From assembly GCA_905221605.1 (NCBI GenBank), contig CAJNDS010000021.1, positions 1 to 64,000 on the forward strand: a stretch of 64,000 bases of DNA. The letters are read 5' to 3'. Below are positions 42,471-53,945 of this stretch, piece by piece (within the stretch, counting starts at the first letter, position 1; each line of letters begins with the position of its first letter). Made by a program: the position numbers and the translations under genes. This DNA is from Symbiodinium natans (lineage: Eukaryota > Sar > Dinophyceae > Suessiales > Symbiodiniaceae). The notes beneath the pieces are model-generated. The model was given only the letters and a program-made list of their open reading frames with translations, was not told the origin of the DNA and made no database searches.

Positions 42471-42769
42471 ATCGATGGCCCTTGCTGCCGTGTGCCTCAC
42501 AGCTCAGTGCAAGGAGCACCATCAGCGCAGGCCGGCGATGACTCCAGTGGTTGTGAGCAGCGATCCGGAAGAGGAGGTCCTTGAAGCGCAGTACTGGGAG
42601 TCGCTGGAGGCAACTGCTCGCAACGACGCAACTGGGTTGTTCTCGTCTTCAGTATCATGATCGTACGAGCACGATATGAAAACTCGTACTAGTATCGACC
42701 TAGAACTGAGCATCAGCTTCATAGCTTTGTCCTTATGGTGGTTAGTATGCTACAGCAACAATATTTGTT

Positions 42770-42935
42770 ACTGACCCTGAGCAGGTTCTCAGCCAAGCCC
42801 TGCGAGTGGAGCATGCCGCTGCCCCGCCAAAGGAACGCCGAGCCATGTCCTGGTCTCGCACGTTGGCCTTTGCCCAGATGACCTTGGGAATCCGCGGACA
42901 TCCGATGCGCTCAGGAGAGAGAAAGGGAAGATGAT
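42770..42935 (+). CDS. Possible exon, unknown
   Basis: The frame reads QVLSQALRVEHAAAPPKERR and MSWSRTLAFAQMTLGIRG, which looks coding. It probably belongs with a second short stretch near 42540 (VVSSDPEEEVLEAQYWESLE). I do not recognise the family. Confidence 0.35.
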
Positions 42936-43025
42936 GCCTTTACAAGCCCCTCAGGTAAGCCCCCGAACCTCTAAACCCCCCAACCTAAACCCTCAACCTT
43001 CATTCTAAAGTAAAAATGTCAAGAT

Positions 43026-43492
43026 GTGTTGCGAGGATCGGACGCGAAGTCTTTCGTCATCTGGGTTATGGGAGCGACGGATGAGGTCGAGGTTTCCCTT
43101 GCCGAACAAGGATGCTTCAACGACGTGAACTGGCTAGACCGTGCACGTACCAAGCTGTACATCATCGGTGAGAACCTTCTCGAGCACTTTGTGCCCGAAG
43201 ATGCAGAGAGACAGGCCAGAAAAGCGGACAACAGTGGACCTAGCGTTGCATCCGTGACGAAAGAGGATGTCGCTGGCTATGTCGTTGTACATCCGCGGGT
43301 TTTTGTGCGAGAGCAGCCTTCAGTGGATGCGAAGTACGTCGGCCACTTGTCAGAGCAGCGACTGTCTGGTTGGGGCTCGGAAAAAAGCTGGCGGTTGGGC
43401 TCTTGTCCTTGAACCAAGGCGATCTCTTCGAAGGCACCGAAGTGCGCGGTCGGGAAGAAGGCGGTTGGTTACGACTGGATGCAGCGGCCTAG
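43026..43492 (+). CDS. Exon(s) with a bacterial-SH3-like module
   Basis: The frame from 43026 reads FVIWVMGATDEVEVSLAEQG, then KEDVAGYVVVHPRVFVREQP and SVDAKYVGHLSEQ. The frame then changes, and NQGDLFEGTEVRGREEGGW and LRLDAAA precede a stop at 43490-43492. The pattern of VR..PS..A..VG followed by G....G.EV.....GGWLRL resembles SH3b-type beta-barrel repeats. A short intron or a frameshift must lie between about 43350 and 43411. The N-terminal part is unassigned. Function is unknown. Confidence 0.45.
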
Positions 43493-43946
43493 CTGCCCTT
43501 TCTACATGCTCTTAAAGACATGAAACACCCCTGCAAACATTCCGAAGCCCAGCTGCCTCCGGAAATTAGGACAGACGTACCACTGAGATTCCTCAAAGCA
43601 CGCCGGAAGAGGCGTGTACATCTTAGCTCCAAGCCCAGGCCAGCGCGGAGCTCTGCACACGAGTGCGCCAGCGGCACACTGGAGGTCCCGCGTGGGTGCA
43701 GAGCCCAGCAACTCTTCGGGCACTCCTGGTGAATTCTTTGGGGTTCTGAACGCGGGGTCCCCACTTCTGGGTGCCTTCAAAAGGGATGCTAGTTCAGAAT
43801 CACCCTCGAGTGGCTCACGTGGCCATTTGAAACAAATGTGGCCCCCGACCGGGACGAAGAAAAACATGAAGCAGTCTAGGCATGATGGATTCCCAGATTG
43901 ATTCCCTCCAGCCTTAACCGCAAACCCTAAACCCTAATTCTAGGCT

Positions 43947-46790
43947 GTGCATGTTCGGGCGTCTTCAGAGGTGCTGATTCACGGCGGCCAGCTGGGCCTG
44001 GGCGCTTTTCTGCAGAAGAAGCTCCAGGCAACAACGGCGGAGAAGAGTCGAGCAGGAGCCTTCTGCTCCAGCCCTAGGAATGGCATTCGAAGAGGTCATA
44101 TATATATACATATATGTATATATTCTATATATATATATATATACACATGTGTAAATATAGTTAAAGTACTGAAGAAGTGCATATACATATCTATAGATAG
44201 TGCGGGTTGCACAGTGTTGTACAGCATCACTTCTGCCCCTGAAGGAGATCCGCAGCTGCACCCTGGAATCCGCACTGCTTGCTACGAAGAGGTCCCCGAG
44301 CTCCTGCTGACCGATCCACCCGACTTGATCGCCCTCTTAATGCCGAACTTCATGAGAACCGATGTCGAGGATCCGCAGCAGGGATACGTACCGGACCATG
44401 TCCTGGAGGTGGTGCCACCGGACACGCCCGTGGCCTTCTCCAGCCGCTTCGAGCTGCAGGAGAAGGTTCTTCAGGGGTTGGGGCTTGACCTGATCCTGCC
44501 GCAGACCCGCTGTCCATTCTCCGCTGGCGCCGGCGATCCGCATGTCCACTACGACGACAACGGCTGGATCTTTGCAACCAGGGCAACGGCCGTGTCGCGC
44601 GTCCTACGCCACGCTCCACCCCTTAGCCCGCTCAAAGAGAACCGAAAGGAGAAGGTCAAGACTCTGTTCTGGGGTATCGTGGATCTGAAGTACGATGCCT
44701 TCAAGCCGGTTCTCGATCGCATTCAGGTGCTTGAGACCGGCCGGAACCTGAGGGCATGCCGTCCAGCTGTCGGTATCAACCCCAAAGCCCTAAAGCACCA
44801 ATCGTGGCAGACTACCACCAGGACGACTCATGAGCGATTCTGTGTGAAAAGCTACTCAGGTGATGGCCGCATCTCCAAGTTCTCAGGACAGACCGTGACG
44901 CTGAGTTGTCAGAAGAATGCTGTTCTCTTGACAATGTCCATCCCTTCTTTCAGGCGATGGTGCACCCATCCAGAAGACCTTCGAAGCACAGTACCACTTG
45001 GAAGAGGAGGATGTGGAGTTGCAGATCCTCGGAATGATCAGCTTGCGGCAGCTTGGCGCTCATGTTGAGAGAAAGTTGAAAGAGCTGGCCGTTCTTGCCC
45101 AGGACATACAACTTCATTTCTAAAGACAAGAAGCTCACGAGCCCAGTCTGCACGAAGTGGCGCAACGTTGTCATGTGCACGTGCTCTCATGTTCAGCGGC
45201 TTGCAAGGCACGACCTCTTCGATGTCACTGGCTTCGCCCATGTGATACCGACACAGGTCCGCGTGTTGCAACACATTCACGGTTTCGAACGTCTGCTCTC
45301 GCCCCGGTCAGCAGTCCTAAGTTCTTGTCCCATGGCCAGCATGTTTCCTCGCTACTGCAGGTGTGCTTCCCGCGCGTGTACTACGCAGGAATTGCCAGCC
45401 ACATCTCGGCGGAATTGGGTGCGAGAGACAACGACTTAGTCGTTCTCAAGCTCTGCAACCGATCGCGGGCAGCAGGCCTCGACGCATCGTGTGTTTCGTG
45501 TGCGGGATGTTTTTTTAAACCTCCACGCAGTCGAGGTGTCTTAATCGCTCATGTGTGGGAGCTGGAGGAAGTGCTGCAGGCTTGGCCCTGTATGCCCCGT
45601 GCTTTGTATCACGCGCAAGCATCATGCTCAACAGCGCTCCCTCCCCTCTTGTGCCACCCTGGGCTCCTGGAGGACATCCTGGAACCTCCCGATGACCTCG
45701 AGGCTTGGTTCCGGCCACGTTTGCTGCACTTGGCGCATGCGGCTGGCGACCTGGTGGACAAGGACTCCTAGACTCTCCTTATTGCTCCGTTGCTTTTGAT
45801 GCGTAGTGGTTCTTGTTTGAGAATCTAAACATGGTGGACAAGGACTCCTACGAGGAGCACGTCAGGCACTGGTGGGCGAACGAAAGCCCCAGCTTCGTTG
45901 CAGCGGCCCGCCTTTGAGCACCTTCTGTATGCTCGAAGCTCCCGTGCTCTGTTTCAACACTTTTCAACACGAAGGCTCGGCTCATCTGTTCAAAAGCAAG
46001 CCAAGGAGCGATGCTGCTCCTCCATGCCAACCATGAGTGGTGGGAGACCGTTTGACGGCACGATGCGGGTTGGCTTCGCACTTCATCGCAGGCATTCCCC
46101 GAACGGCAGTTGGGAGAAAGGGATGGGGTTGTTTCGTCTCCTGTCAACTCCTGTTTTTCGATTTCTTCGATTGCGAGGACGGGGGCTTCGGGGTCCCTTA
46201 CCCCCGAAGATATTCAAGTTGATTGGCTCGGCGGCTACTGGAAGCTGCCTCACGCAGACATGAAGCGTGGTTGCAGATAGCACCGGCCCATCCACAAATC
46301 CAGCATGACCCCGCCTGATCCATAGCCTGATGCCACCGTGACCGTCTGAGCCTGAGGACCTCGGATCACGTGCGCGAGCGCCTCATCAGCCAGGCAAAGA
46401 CCGGCACGGCCGTCGTGAAGCGCTACATCTTGACGGAGGCATCGGCGCGCGGGGGAGAGGGGGAGAGGGGGAGAGGCCATGCCTTGCTCCCAAGCTTCTT
46501 CGTCTCAGCGAGCGTTGATCCTAGAGACCCCCGAACCACAAACCCTTTCAGCCCCGAATCTCGGCCTGAGATCCGAAGGAAGTGAGACTAGCTAAGAGGG
46601 AGAGCCTTTCGAAACACCCATCTTAAACCCTAAACGCCCATAAAGGTCCGATCTCTGCGCGTCCTGCTCCCTTGAGGTCTACGCCGCCCTTGGCCCAGCT
46701 CTGCAGCAGCTTTTCGGGGCGGCAGAGTTCACGCCCGAGCGGCTCCAGGAGCAGTACAAGAGCCAACCGGAGCCTCGGCTCGCTTGAACA
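43947..46790 (+). CDS. Multi-exon gene, unknown family
   Basis: A long frame from 43947 to about 44950 carries protein-like sequence on both sides of a (TA)n-rich stretch (44095-44165) that is likely an intron. Segments include EEVPELLLTDPPDLIALLMP, PDHVLEVVPPDTPVAFSSRF, DDNGWIFATRA and KTLFWGIVDLKYDAFKPVLD. Later exons in other frames read FEAQYHLEEEDVELQILGMI (44965-45123), FAHVIPTQVRVLQHIHGFER (near 45235), YYAGIASHISAELGARDNDL (near 45378), LLEDILEPPDDLEAWFRPRL (near 45664), EEHVRHWWANESPSF (45855), TPEDIQVDWLGGYWKLP (46200) and LEVYAALGPALQQLFGAAEF (46672). Whether all belong to one transcript is not proven. No catalytic motif was recognised. Confidence 0.45.
44095..44165. repeat. (TA)n-rich microsatellite
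   Basis: Alternating TA with ACATATATGTATATAT interruptions lies inside an otherwise coding-like frame, so it is probably intronic. A similar tract lies at 63570-63642. Confidence 0.85.
45752..45850 (+). other. Introner-like GA-AG intron bounded by 19-bp direct repeats
   Basis: TGGTGGACAAGGACTCCTA occurs at 45752-45770 and again at 45832-45850, 80 bases apart. Removing 45763-45842 (GACTCC...GACAAG) rejoins AGDLVDK to DSYEEHVRHWW in frame; without removal the frame ends at TAG in the first copy. The boundaries would be GA at the donor and AG|G at the acceptor, matching other introns in this window. Direct repeats at both ends are what insertion with target-site duplication would leave. Confidence 0.55.
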
Positions 46791-46845
46791 TCCCCAGCTC
46801 TGCGGCGATGGGGGACATTCTAGAATGGCTGGTATGAGCTGGTTT

Positions 46846-46882
46846 TTTGTTTGTTTGTTTGTTTGTTTGTTTGTTTGTTTGT
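46846..46882. repeat. (GTTT)n microsatellite
   Basis: About eight copies of the tetranucleotide TTTG/GTTT. Confidence 0.95.
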
Positions 46883-47149
46883 TCTTTGCTTTGGGGGGTT
46901 GGGCCGGAAGTTTGGGGGGGAGGGGGTGTTCTTGTTGTGACAAGGGGATCTCCATGATGAAGGCTACTTGGAAGGGAGCCCTCTATGGTTGTATGGGGTT
47001 ACAGGGTGAGTCTGGGATCTTCCATCAGGAACTTGCAGCATATCTCACTGCCCGGCGCGCCATGACGATGAGCACCCCTGAGCAACGCTTGCGTGAATTG
47101 CGTGGCTTGGCAGGGTGCTCGACATGGTGCCCATATGGTCCCCAAACAG

Positions 47150-47240
47150 AAGACCCTTATATACCCCCCCAAAGTAGTATAGTCCTTTCTATAACAACCC
47201 CCAAAAAGGGTACCCCCATTTTTGGACAACCGTATATGTT
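47150..47240. mobile_element. Short dispersed element with CCCCCAAAAAGGGTACCCC core
   Basis: ATACCCCCCCAAAG..TATAG.., then ACCCCCAAAAAGGGTACCCC and ATTTTTGG match a relative at 61480-61560 and, more weakly, one at 55797-55865. The core includes the palindrome GGGTACCC. It is a candidate non-autonomous element. Confidence 0.5.
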
Positions 47241-47546
47241 GCGCGGTATGCGATCCGTATAATGCCCAGGTGATGTTGAGACGTCCATAGCAAGATTTAC
47301 ACCGAGTCCGGCCAAGTCTTGCGTCGCGTCTTTTGTTCATCGCGCACATGGCGTTCTGAAAGCTCGAGGAAGCTCTGCTGATCGTTGGCAAGATGCGCAG
47401 CGTGCTTGCAAGATGCAAAGTCGCTCCTTCCAGTCCAAACACGACGGGTAAACTCATTGGTAAGTAGGTGGACGCACCAGGCTGAAGCCAGGCTGAAGGG
47501 GCAGTCGACGTCACCGAGCAGAGACTTAAGTTAGTTCTCTGACCGC

Positions 47547-47760
47547 ATGTCGAGTCGCGGCACCCTCAGCCACTCAGATCTGAGGCAGAAAGACTTTGTG
47601 AACGCCTTGGACGCCTTCCCTTCCAACTCCAACGCGCTGTTCCTCCTTGGCATGGCCGAGTTGGAGATGGGCCTCTTGGAGGGCGCAGTGGAGCTCATGA
47701 ACAAGAGCCTCCTGCTGGATCCTGACTTCCGCGCTCCCTACGTGCCACCCGCCCGGAAGC
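47547..47760 (+). CDS. Exon with a TPR-type motif
   Basis: The frame starts MSSRGTLSHSDLRQKDFVNA and continues ALFLLGMAELEMGLLEGAVE, then LMNKSLLLDPDF. The last part fits one tetratricopeptide repeat, with the W-LG-Y-A-F-A-P positions largely filled (L.LGMAE...G..EGAVE....SLLLDPDF). TPRs form helical scaffolds for protein-protein contacts. The ATG is only a candidate, since the Q in front of KDF could instead begin after an AG acceptor. Sequence after VPPARK (about 47755) is probably intron. A possible continuation reads NLGVAYLRQAAQ near 47883. Confidence 0.55.
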
Positions 47761-48292
47761 GCCCCAACAGAGTCCCCCTAGCAGCCTGTAATATATTAAC
47801 CCCAGCTACGTGTGCTTTCGAAAACTCCAAGTGCCAGCACGACACAAGCCCCCCTCAACCCAAGACCGCAGTTCGGCTCAGGAACCTGGGCGTGGCATAC
47901 CTGCGTCAGGCCGCACAGAGCTCAGAAAACGCACAACGGCTGCAGGACCCACAGGGGGCATGCTTGAAGGTCCATGGCTAGATTCAAAGCAGAGTAAAGG
48001 TGATGAAAAAATTGTGCACCCTCTTTAATGTGTTCCTCGCTTGAACAGTCGAAGCTGCATTGGTCCCGCATCTTGCATGATTTCAAAGGGCATGAGTTCA
48101 TATGAGTTTAAGAAGGGCTTAGAGGAAGAAGCACAGCCTGAAGGCCAATCCAATCCAAGGCTACCTCGCCTTCAGATTTTGAAGGCAAGAGGCCAGGCCT
48201 TTGAAATCCCAATCCCACTGGGGCTTAAGATTTCAAGAGCCTGCCCGTGAGAAACCAAAGCCCGCTCCTGAAGACTACGAGCCCCTGGTCTT

Positions 48293-48400
48293 AGGGTTTA
48301 GGGTTTAGGGTTTAGGTTTAGGGTTTAGGGTTTAGGGTTTAGGGTTTAGGGTTTAGGGTTTAGGGTTTAGGGTTTAGGGTTTAGGGTTTAGGGTTTAGGG
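48293..48400. repeat. (TTTAGGG)n tract
   Basis: About fifteen telomere-type heptamers in the G-rich orientation, with one shortened unit near 48315. Confidence 0.95.
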
Positions 48401-48777
48401 AGCTTTGGCCTTTGAGCCAAGAGGCCAAGGCATCGAAATCCGAGAGCCCCTGACCAGGGCCGTGACATTAAAGAGCCCAAGACCGGGTGCACCGCTTTGG
48501 CGGATCGAGACTTTTCCATAGGTGTTTTTTAAAGGGAGCCACGGCTTTGGTTCAGCTGGGATTTCAGGTTTTCGGGGTCCTGGAAACGAGGCATGGTCGT
48601 TTAGGGTTGGTTCAGTTTTGGTTTGGTGTTTTAGGTTTAATCTTGGCGAACAAACCGAAAACCTACAGCACGTTTGAACCCAACCTTGACAACTTGACTT
48701 TATAAGGGACCTCACCCTGCTCGCTCAGGATCCGCAAGCAGCTAACTTGACTATATATGATCCCGGTTATCGGTTCG

Positions 48778-49405
48778 CCACCCCCCCCCCCACCCATGGT
48801 ATGGTCCCCCCCCCCCCACCCACCCCCACCCACCCCCCCGACCCCCCTAAAACCTAAACAAACCCTAGAACCCTAAAACCCTAACCCCTACCCTAACACC
48901 CTAAACCCTAAAACCAACCCACAACCACACCACGGGGGGGGGGGCGGGAACCCTAACCCTAAACCCTAAAAACCCTAAAACAACCTAAAACACCCTAAAA
49001 CCCCTAAACCCTAAACCCTAAACCCTAACCCCTAAAACCAACCCACAACCACACCACAGGGGGGGGGAGGGGGGGGGGGGGGGGGGGCAGGCCGCACCCG
49101 CATCATAAGGGTCTGCGCTCCGCGGTCTCGACAACCCCCCCCTACCCTCACTCATGGTATCGCCCGCATGGTACCCACCCCTTCCCCCCCCCCCCCCCCC
49201 CCCCCCTAAACCCCTGATCGTGAACATGAACCACATCGAGGAGAGGGGAAACCGTACTCAAGCAGGGGGAGAAAGTAAAGCCTAACCCTAAATTCTAAAC
49301 CCTCAACCCACCACGAACCATAGGGGGAGAGGGGATTCCCTAAGCCTAAACCTTAGAGTCAAACCCTAAGCCCTTAAGCCTAACCCTAAACCCTAAAGCT
49401 TATAT
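48778..49405. repeat. Poly-C / poly-G runs with degenerate telomere-like repeats
   Basis: Runs of C (48780-48840, 49187-49206) and of G (48930-48942, 49059-49087) alternate with decayed CCCTAAA. AAACCAACCCACAACCACAC followed by a G run occurs twice (48911 and 49036), so a segment of about 120 bases is duplicated. No gene is supported; the frames here are low complexity. Confidence 0.85.
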
Positions 49406-49573
49406 AAACCATGAACCACAGGGAAACCCAACACCCAAAACCCGCCATGAACCACAGGGAAAGATACCATCAGGGGGGACAGAATTGAGATTTGCAACCA
49501 TGCCACATGACGTGTCTATAATATTATTCAGTACACTTTGAAGCTTTGCCCGAAACTTTAAGCACATGAAGCT

Positions 49574-49790
49574 TTGCAATCCGTGCGCCTGACCCCTTAT
49601 GAACCCAGTCTGCAGGACCTGTATTTGCGGGTTATCGAAGTGTCCGAGTCCTGCCTCGCTCGCCACCCTGCATCGCCCCAGTGCCACTACCACATTGGTG
49701 CCTTGCTCGCACAATGCCCAACCGAGCCTTGTACTGGTTTTAAAGTTTGTCAGCTTGGAAGATTGTACGCGACCAACGCCAATCCCGTAG
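49574..49790 (+). CDS. Exon with TPR-like helix pair
   Basis: The frame reads LTPYEPSLQDLYLRVIEVSE, then SCLARHPASPQCHYHIGALL. The spacing of CLARHP and HYHIGALLA resembles the end of one TPR and the start of the next, so this may continue the gene with the TPR exon at 47547. An AG acceptor lies just before the segment. The frame degrades after AQCPTEP. Confidence 0.4.
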
Positions 49791-49829
49791 GTGAGCTTCT
49801 TAGACCAGGGCCGTGTGGATGTCCTTCGC

Positions 49830-52310
49830 GTGGCCAGGCGTTGCCTGCACCCAGATGGCGCTGATGCTGCAAGCCGAAGCTACCAACGGCGACAGCCGCT
49901 TTCAGGCGTTTCGAACTCGAGCGCGCTCCGAGCTGGAAGAAGCAAGGCACCTGCATGCCCGGGGGGCAACGACAGAGATGCTGAGCCACCGAACTGCGCT
50001 GCGAGCAATCTTCAAGACATGACCCCCCTCCCCAGCATCCTCCCCATGATTGATTCGCAGGAGCAGCCCTGAGGCACACCGTCGTCTCAGCGAGCCTTGG
50101 CGCGGGAAAGTCATCTTGGCATCGCCTCCTTTGTGATGTGTTGCGCAGGTGCTTTTTGAAGACTTTCGTTTGGGGTTCATAGGGGTTCATTGACACACTC
50201 GTAAACCCAAGGAGTGGCAGGAGGCCCAAGCGAAGGGCAAGCCAAAGAAGCAGCAGGCGCCATGGTTGGCCGTGGACGACAAGATGCTCCAAGCGATGGA
50301 GGTCGACATGACCCTCGCCTGCACACAATGCACACTCTGGCTTTTGTGCATGGAGGGGTGGGCGGAGTGTGTGTAAACATGTGTAAACCGCGCAGTGCAT
50401 GTCTCTGGCAGTTTTCTCTCTGCATTTCTGGAGGATGCGTGGCCAGACGCTGAAGCCCATCAAGCTTCCGGACTTTATCGGATGGCGTCTGCCATTCTGG
50501 CGCGTGTAGGCCCCTCTAACGAGTGCAGGGTGCAGACGGCTCCGAGCAAACCACTGCTCTGCGTAGCTCTCTTGTAAATGAACCTGGGGCTCCCATTTCA
50601 TGACCACTCTGGGAGCCCCTTCGGCTGGCTCTTGCGGCCAAGTTCCATTTCAATTTTAGCATTTAGGGATGCACTAGGTGTTAGCATCTTCCGAGGTTTT
50701 TGCATGGATCCTGAAATTCGGGAAGCATGCCTTGCAAACATGCAAGCAGAGTGCCTCGAACAAGTCTTCGAACAAACGTCGAGCTTTTTGGGAGCTGAGT
50801 GGCTGGTTCAACATCAAACCTTAACGGAATGCGGAATGGATCTGCGATGTTGCTGCCGCTGCTTCTCCTGCAGCCAATGGCTCCTTTCAGCCGTTCTTTC
50901 CGCAATGAAGGCGATTGGCGTTGGTAGTCAGACTTTCTTTCTGCTGGCCGCTGGCTGACAGATTTGTGCCTGACAGGGCAAGGGTTTCCCGTTCAGCTCT
51001 CATTTGGCGTTCCTGGCCAAGGGCTTTGAGACCCGTGCCCTTAAGGTATTTGTGTCTGTGACCAAAGCTGCTGCACACGGCCGTGGACCCAGCTTGCGGT
51101 CCCAGAACTTAGTGTCCAGAATGTAGCGTCTGGGCACAGCTTCGGTGTTGAAACCGTAAGGAAGAAGTTTAAGAACGCCTACATCCTCACTGGTGGCAAT
51201 CCGGACAGCCAGACTCCACAAGGTGTGTGAAACCTGCGGATCCTTGGCAACCACTGTCCATGGTTGAGGGTGTAGGGTTTAGGGTTTAGGGTTTAGGGTT
51301 TAGGGTCATGGCAAGTCAGGCCCGGCAGAGAAGCACCATCGAACCACGGTCGCAGCACTGAGGCGATGCAGGACAGAACACTTTGCAGAAATCCTCGGAG
51401 TACTGCGATGAGTTGCACGACCAATGCGCTTCCAGCCTGCCTTTGGGTGAAATGGGTTTAGGGTTTAGGGTTCAGGGTTTAGGGAGGATGAAGTTCACAA
51501 GTTTTTTGCACCGCAAGATCTGCAGTCGTGGCCAGGCACATGCTGCGTGAAGGCAGTGAAAAATCAGTACAGCGAGCACCTCCGCAGCACATAGCGACAT
51601 GCGGATGTACGGTGGCTTGATTCTTGCGCCTGGCTGCTGACAGTCTGACCGAGCTGCATCGTGAGGATTTGCTCAAAGTACATGGGCTTCGGCGGCTGCA
51701 TCAGTGGCATCAAGGTGGGCTTGGCATGGTCCCTTGGCACCTTGAAAGGTTTGGGAACCACGCAGGCTGCTATAGAGAACAAGGAGGAGGAGTGCAAGAA
51801 GAAGCAGAAGCTTGTGCCTTGGTCTGCATGACGCTGATCATCACCAGACAGTCCCTGTAGACCGGCGCTTCACTCCGCCCCCCCGCAGGCCGACGCATGG
51901 AAGGATCAGCAGAAGCAGAAAATCGAGGAGGCCATGGGCGAGGATATCTTCGACCTGCACAAGGCCCGTACAGACCACCAAACCGCGCTGATCCGTCAGC
52001 TCAGGGGCTCTAGGCTTAGACCCCTCAACAGGGTGACTCACAAGGGGTGACCCTAAGCCTTCGACCCTAAACCCTAAACCCTAAACCCTAAACCCTAAAC
52101 CCTAAACCCTAAACCCTAAACCCTAAACCCTAAACCCCAAACCCCAAACCCTAAACCCCAAACCCTAAACCCTAAACCCTAAACCCTAAACCCCCATGTC
52201 AAACCCCAAAATGCTTCTGCAGCTTTGCTGCCCAAGGCTGCAGGGAAGATCGTTGACACGCCGTACAAGGACGAGCGCCTTGAATGCACTTGGAGCCTTC
52301 AGCCATAGCC
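49830..52310 (+). CDS. Further exons, probably of the TPR-containing gene
   Basis: Separate protein-like pieces in different frames are: 49855-50022 (LALMLQAEATNGDSRFQAF, then SELEEARHLHARGATTEMLS), 50202-50310 (KEWQEAQAKGKPKKQQAPWL and AVDDKMLQAMEVDMTLA), 51080-51233 (LAVPELSVQNVASGHSFGVE and VRKKFKNAYILTGGNPD), 51890-52000 (ADAWKDQQKQKIEEAMGEDI and FDLHKARTDHQTA) and 52217-52308 (LLPKAAGKIVDTPYKDERLE). Telomere-like tracts separate several of them (51277-51305, 51457-51485, 52062-52195). Composition is charged and soluble. Assignment to one transcript is inference. Confidence 0.4.
52062..52195. repeat. (CCCTAAA)n tract, 134 bp
   Basis: About nineteen heptamers with occasional CCCCAAA units lie between two coding-like stretches (HKARTDHQTA and LLPKAAGKIV), so the tract probably lies in an intron. 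Confidence 0.95.
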
Positions 52311-52829
52311 CAACATAGCTCACCAGATGCCCGACTTCGCTCAGAAATAGGTTTTGGGGCTGAAGAGCTCCGTGGATCTTCAGCTAACACGCCCATCACT
52401 CGTGTGCACGGCTCCGAGGTGCGCGGCCTACGCTGAGCCCAACTGCGACTCTCAGGAGGCGCTCTGCGGCTTCGAGTCCGGGTGCGACCGGGAACTTTGG
52501 AAGTGGACCTCAGAGACTCGGAGGCACCAAAACAAACAAGCTCGAAGGCTCAGACGGGGGGTGGGGGGGCGAAACTTATGCAACGTAGTGTAGTATATTA
52601 CACTGTTAAAATCATGGTGCAGTCCATTGTCTTTTTTTCTAAGTCTACCAACAGACGGTCCTCTGAAGATGGTCTGCGATCCTAGGAGCTGCAGCGAGTC
52701 GGGGGCCCCAAAAGACGATTTTGGAAGTGCAAGGTGTCGCTGAGTGCCCTGCAAGTGTCAGGTCGAAAGTTGGCAAGGTATGCTGGACACCATCCCATGT
52801 TTCTGAGTGAGGCTCTCCGAGCCTCTGTG

Positions 52830-52935
52830 CGTCTCTCTCTCTCTCTTTCTCTCTTGCTCTTTCTCTCTCATTTTGCTTATTTTGTTCTCTTTTTTTTGTT
52901 TTTATCTTTCTTTCTCTCTCTCTCTCTCTCTCGTT
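52830..52935. repeat. Polypyrimidine (CT)n / T-rich tract
   Basis: CTCTCTCT runs with T-rich interruptions. It could serve as the pyrimidine tract of a 3' splice or trans-splice site but no downstream gene start was identified. Confidence 0.8.
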
Positions 52936-53699
52936 CGTGCGAGCGTGTCACAAGCGGTGGCCATTTGAGCTACGCACAACCGCAGCCTAGCCAACAAAGC
53001 GGGCACGAGGACCCCGCGCTGAACGTCCGAGTCAATGCCTATGAGGGGTTGTGGGGGGTTGTTGTTGCAAGTCAGGGTCCCTTCTAGGTATTCTCTCAAA
53101 AAGAGGCCTCCCAATGGGACCCGACCCTCCGAGCGTGCTACGTACATGGCAACTGACCTCGACATCTCGGCCCTTGTCTCAAGCTCATGGAGAGCACGCG
53201 CTTTGCGGAGAGGGCAAAAAGCACTGCGTCGCGGCTGTGCGTTATCTCAAGCACGCGTGTCCTTGTTGGTGCCACATGAGGCCGACAGCGAAGGAATATA
53301 TGTTACATCTCGACATTCTCGGTCCTTATTCTTTCGATTCGCTCTCTTTCTCCCCTTGGCAGCTGCAAACTATCTTGGTCGGTCTTTGTATCTCTGTTCG
53401 TGACAAGAAAACCTTACGCATTCAACGGGCGTTTGCAACAGTTGAAGGGCCTGTGGGGGAGCGAGGGGATGTGTGGCCACATTGACCTTCTCAAGCTGTT
53501 CGCAACAGAAGCAGAATTTTCAAGTGTTGCTTGATGGGTCCAGGGTCGGGGTATCTGGATCACCTCAGTCATGCAACCTTAGAGTACAAGCTACATTCGA
53601 GACATGCCCAGCTGCAGCAGAAACTGCCCTTCTCGGATTGTGTCTTAGAGGACCGACCCTGAAGCCCCAAACCGCCCTGCTGTGCCCCTAGATCCCAAC

Positions 53700-53945
53700 C
53701 CCAAACCCGAAACCCGAAACCCTAAACCCTAAACCCTAAACCCTAAGTGATAACGCTCCATGGGCTGGCATGGATGTTACAGTCGCTGCTGCTCCCAGAG
53801 GATGACTACGACGAGGACCTGCATGCCCTTTCATGCCCCTGCGTCACCCTAAACCCTAAAACCCTAAACCCTAAACCCTAAAACCCTAAACCCTAAACCC
53901 TAAACCCTAAACCTTAAACCCTAAACCCTAATCAACCCTAAATCC
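53700..53945. repeat. Two (CCCTAAA)n tracts around an exon
   Basis: Tracts at about 53700-53746 and 53847-53945 flank the short exon. The second contains CCCTAAAA and CCTTAAA variants. Confidence 0.9.
53747..53841 (+). CDS. Exon flanked on both sides by CCCTAAA introns
   Basis: The frame reads LHGLAWMLQSLLLPEDDYDE and DLHALSCP. It is preceded by a CCCTAAA tract ending CCCTAAG and followed by GCGTCACC and another CCCTAAA tract. Its 5' part (58 bases, four mismatches) recurs at 63889-63946, and its 3' part (45 bases, identical) at 63762-63806. With AG acceptor and GC donor the exon is in phase with its relatives. Function is unknown. Confidence 0.5.

Noticed and set aside
44095-44165. Tyr/Ile-rich stretch as part of the protein of the 43947 frame
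   Set aside because: It is a (TA)n microsatellite and more likely intronic, although it happens to stay open.
52734-53087. Leu/Ser/Phe-rich membrane-like frame
   Set aside because: Produced by the polypyrimidine tract.
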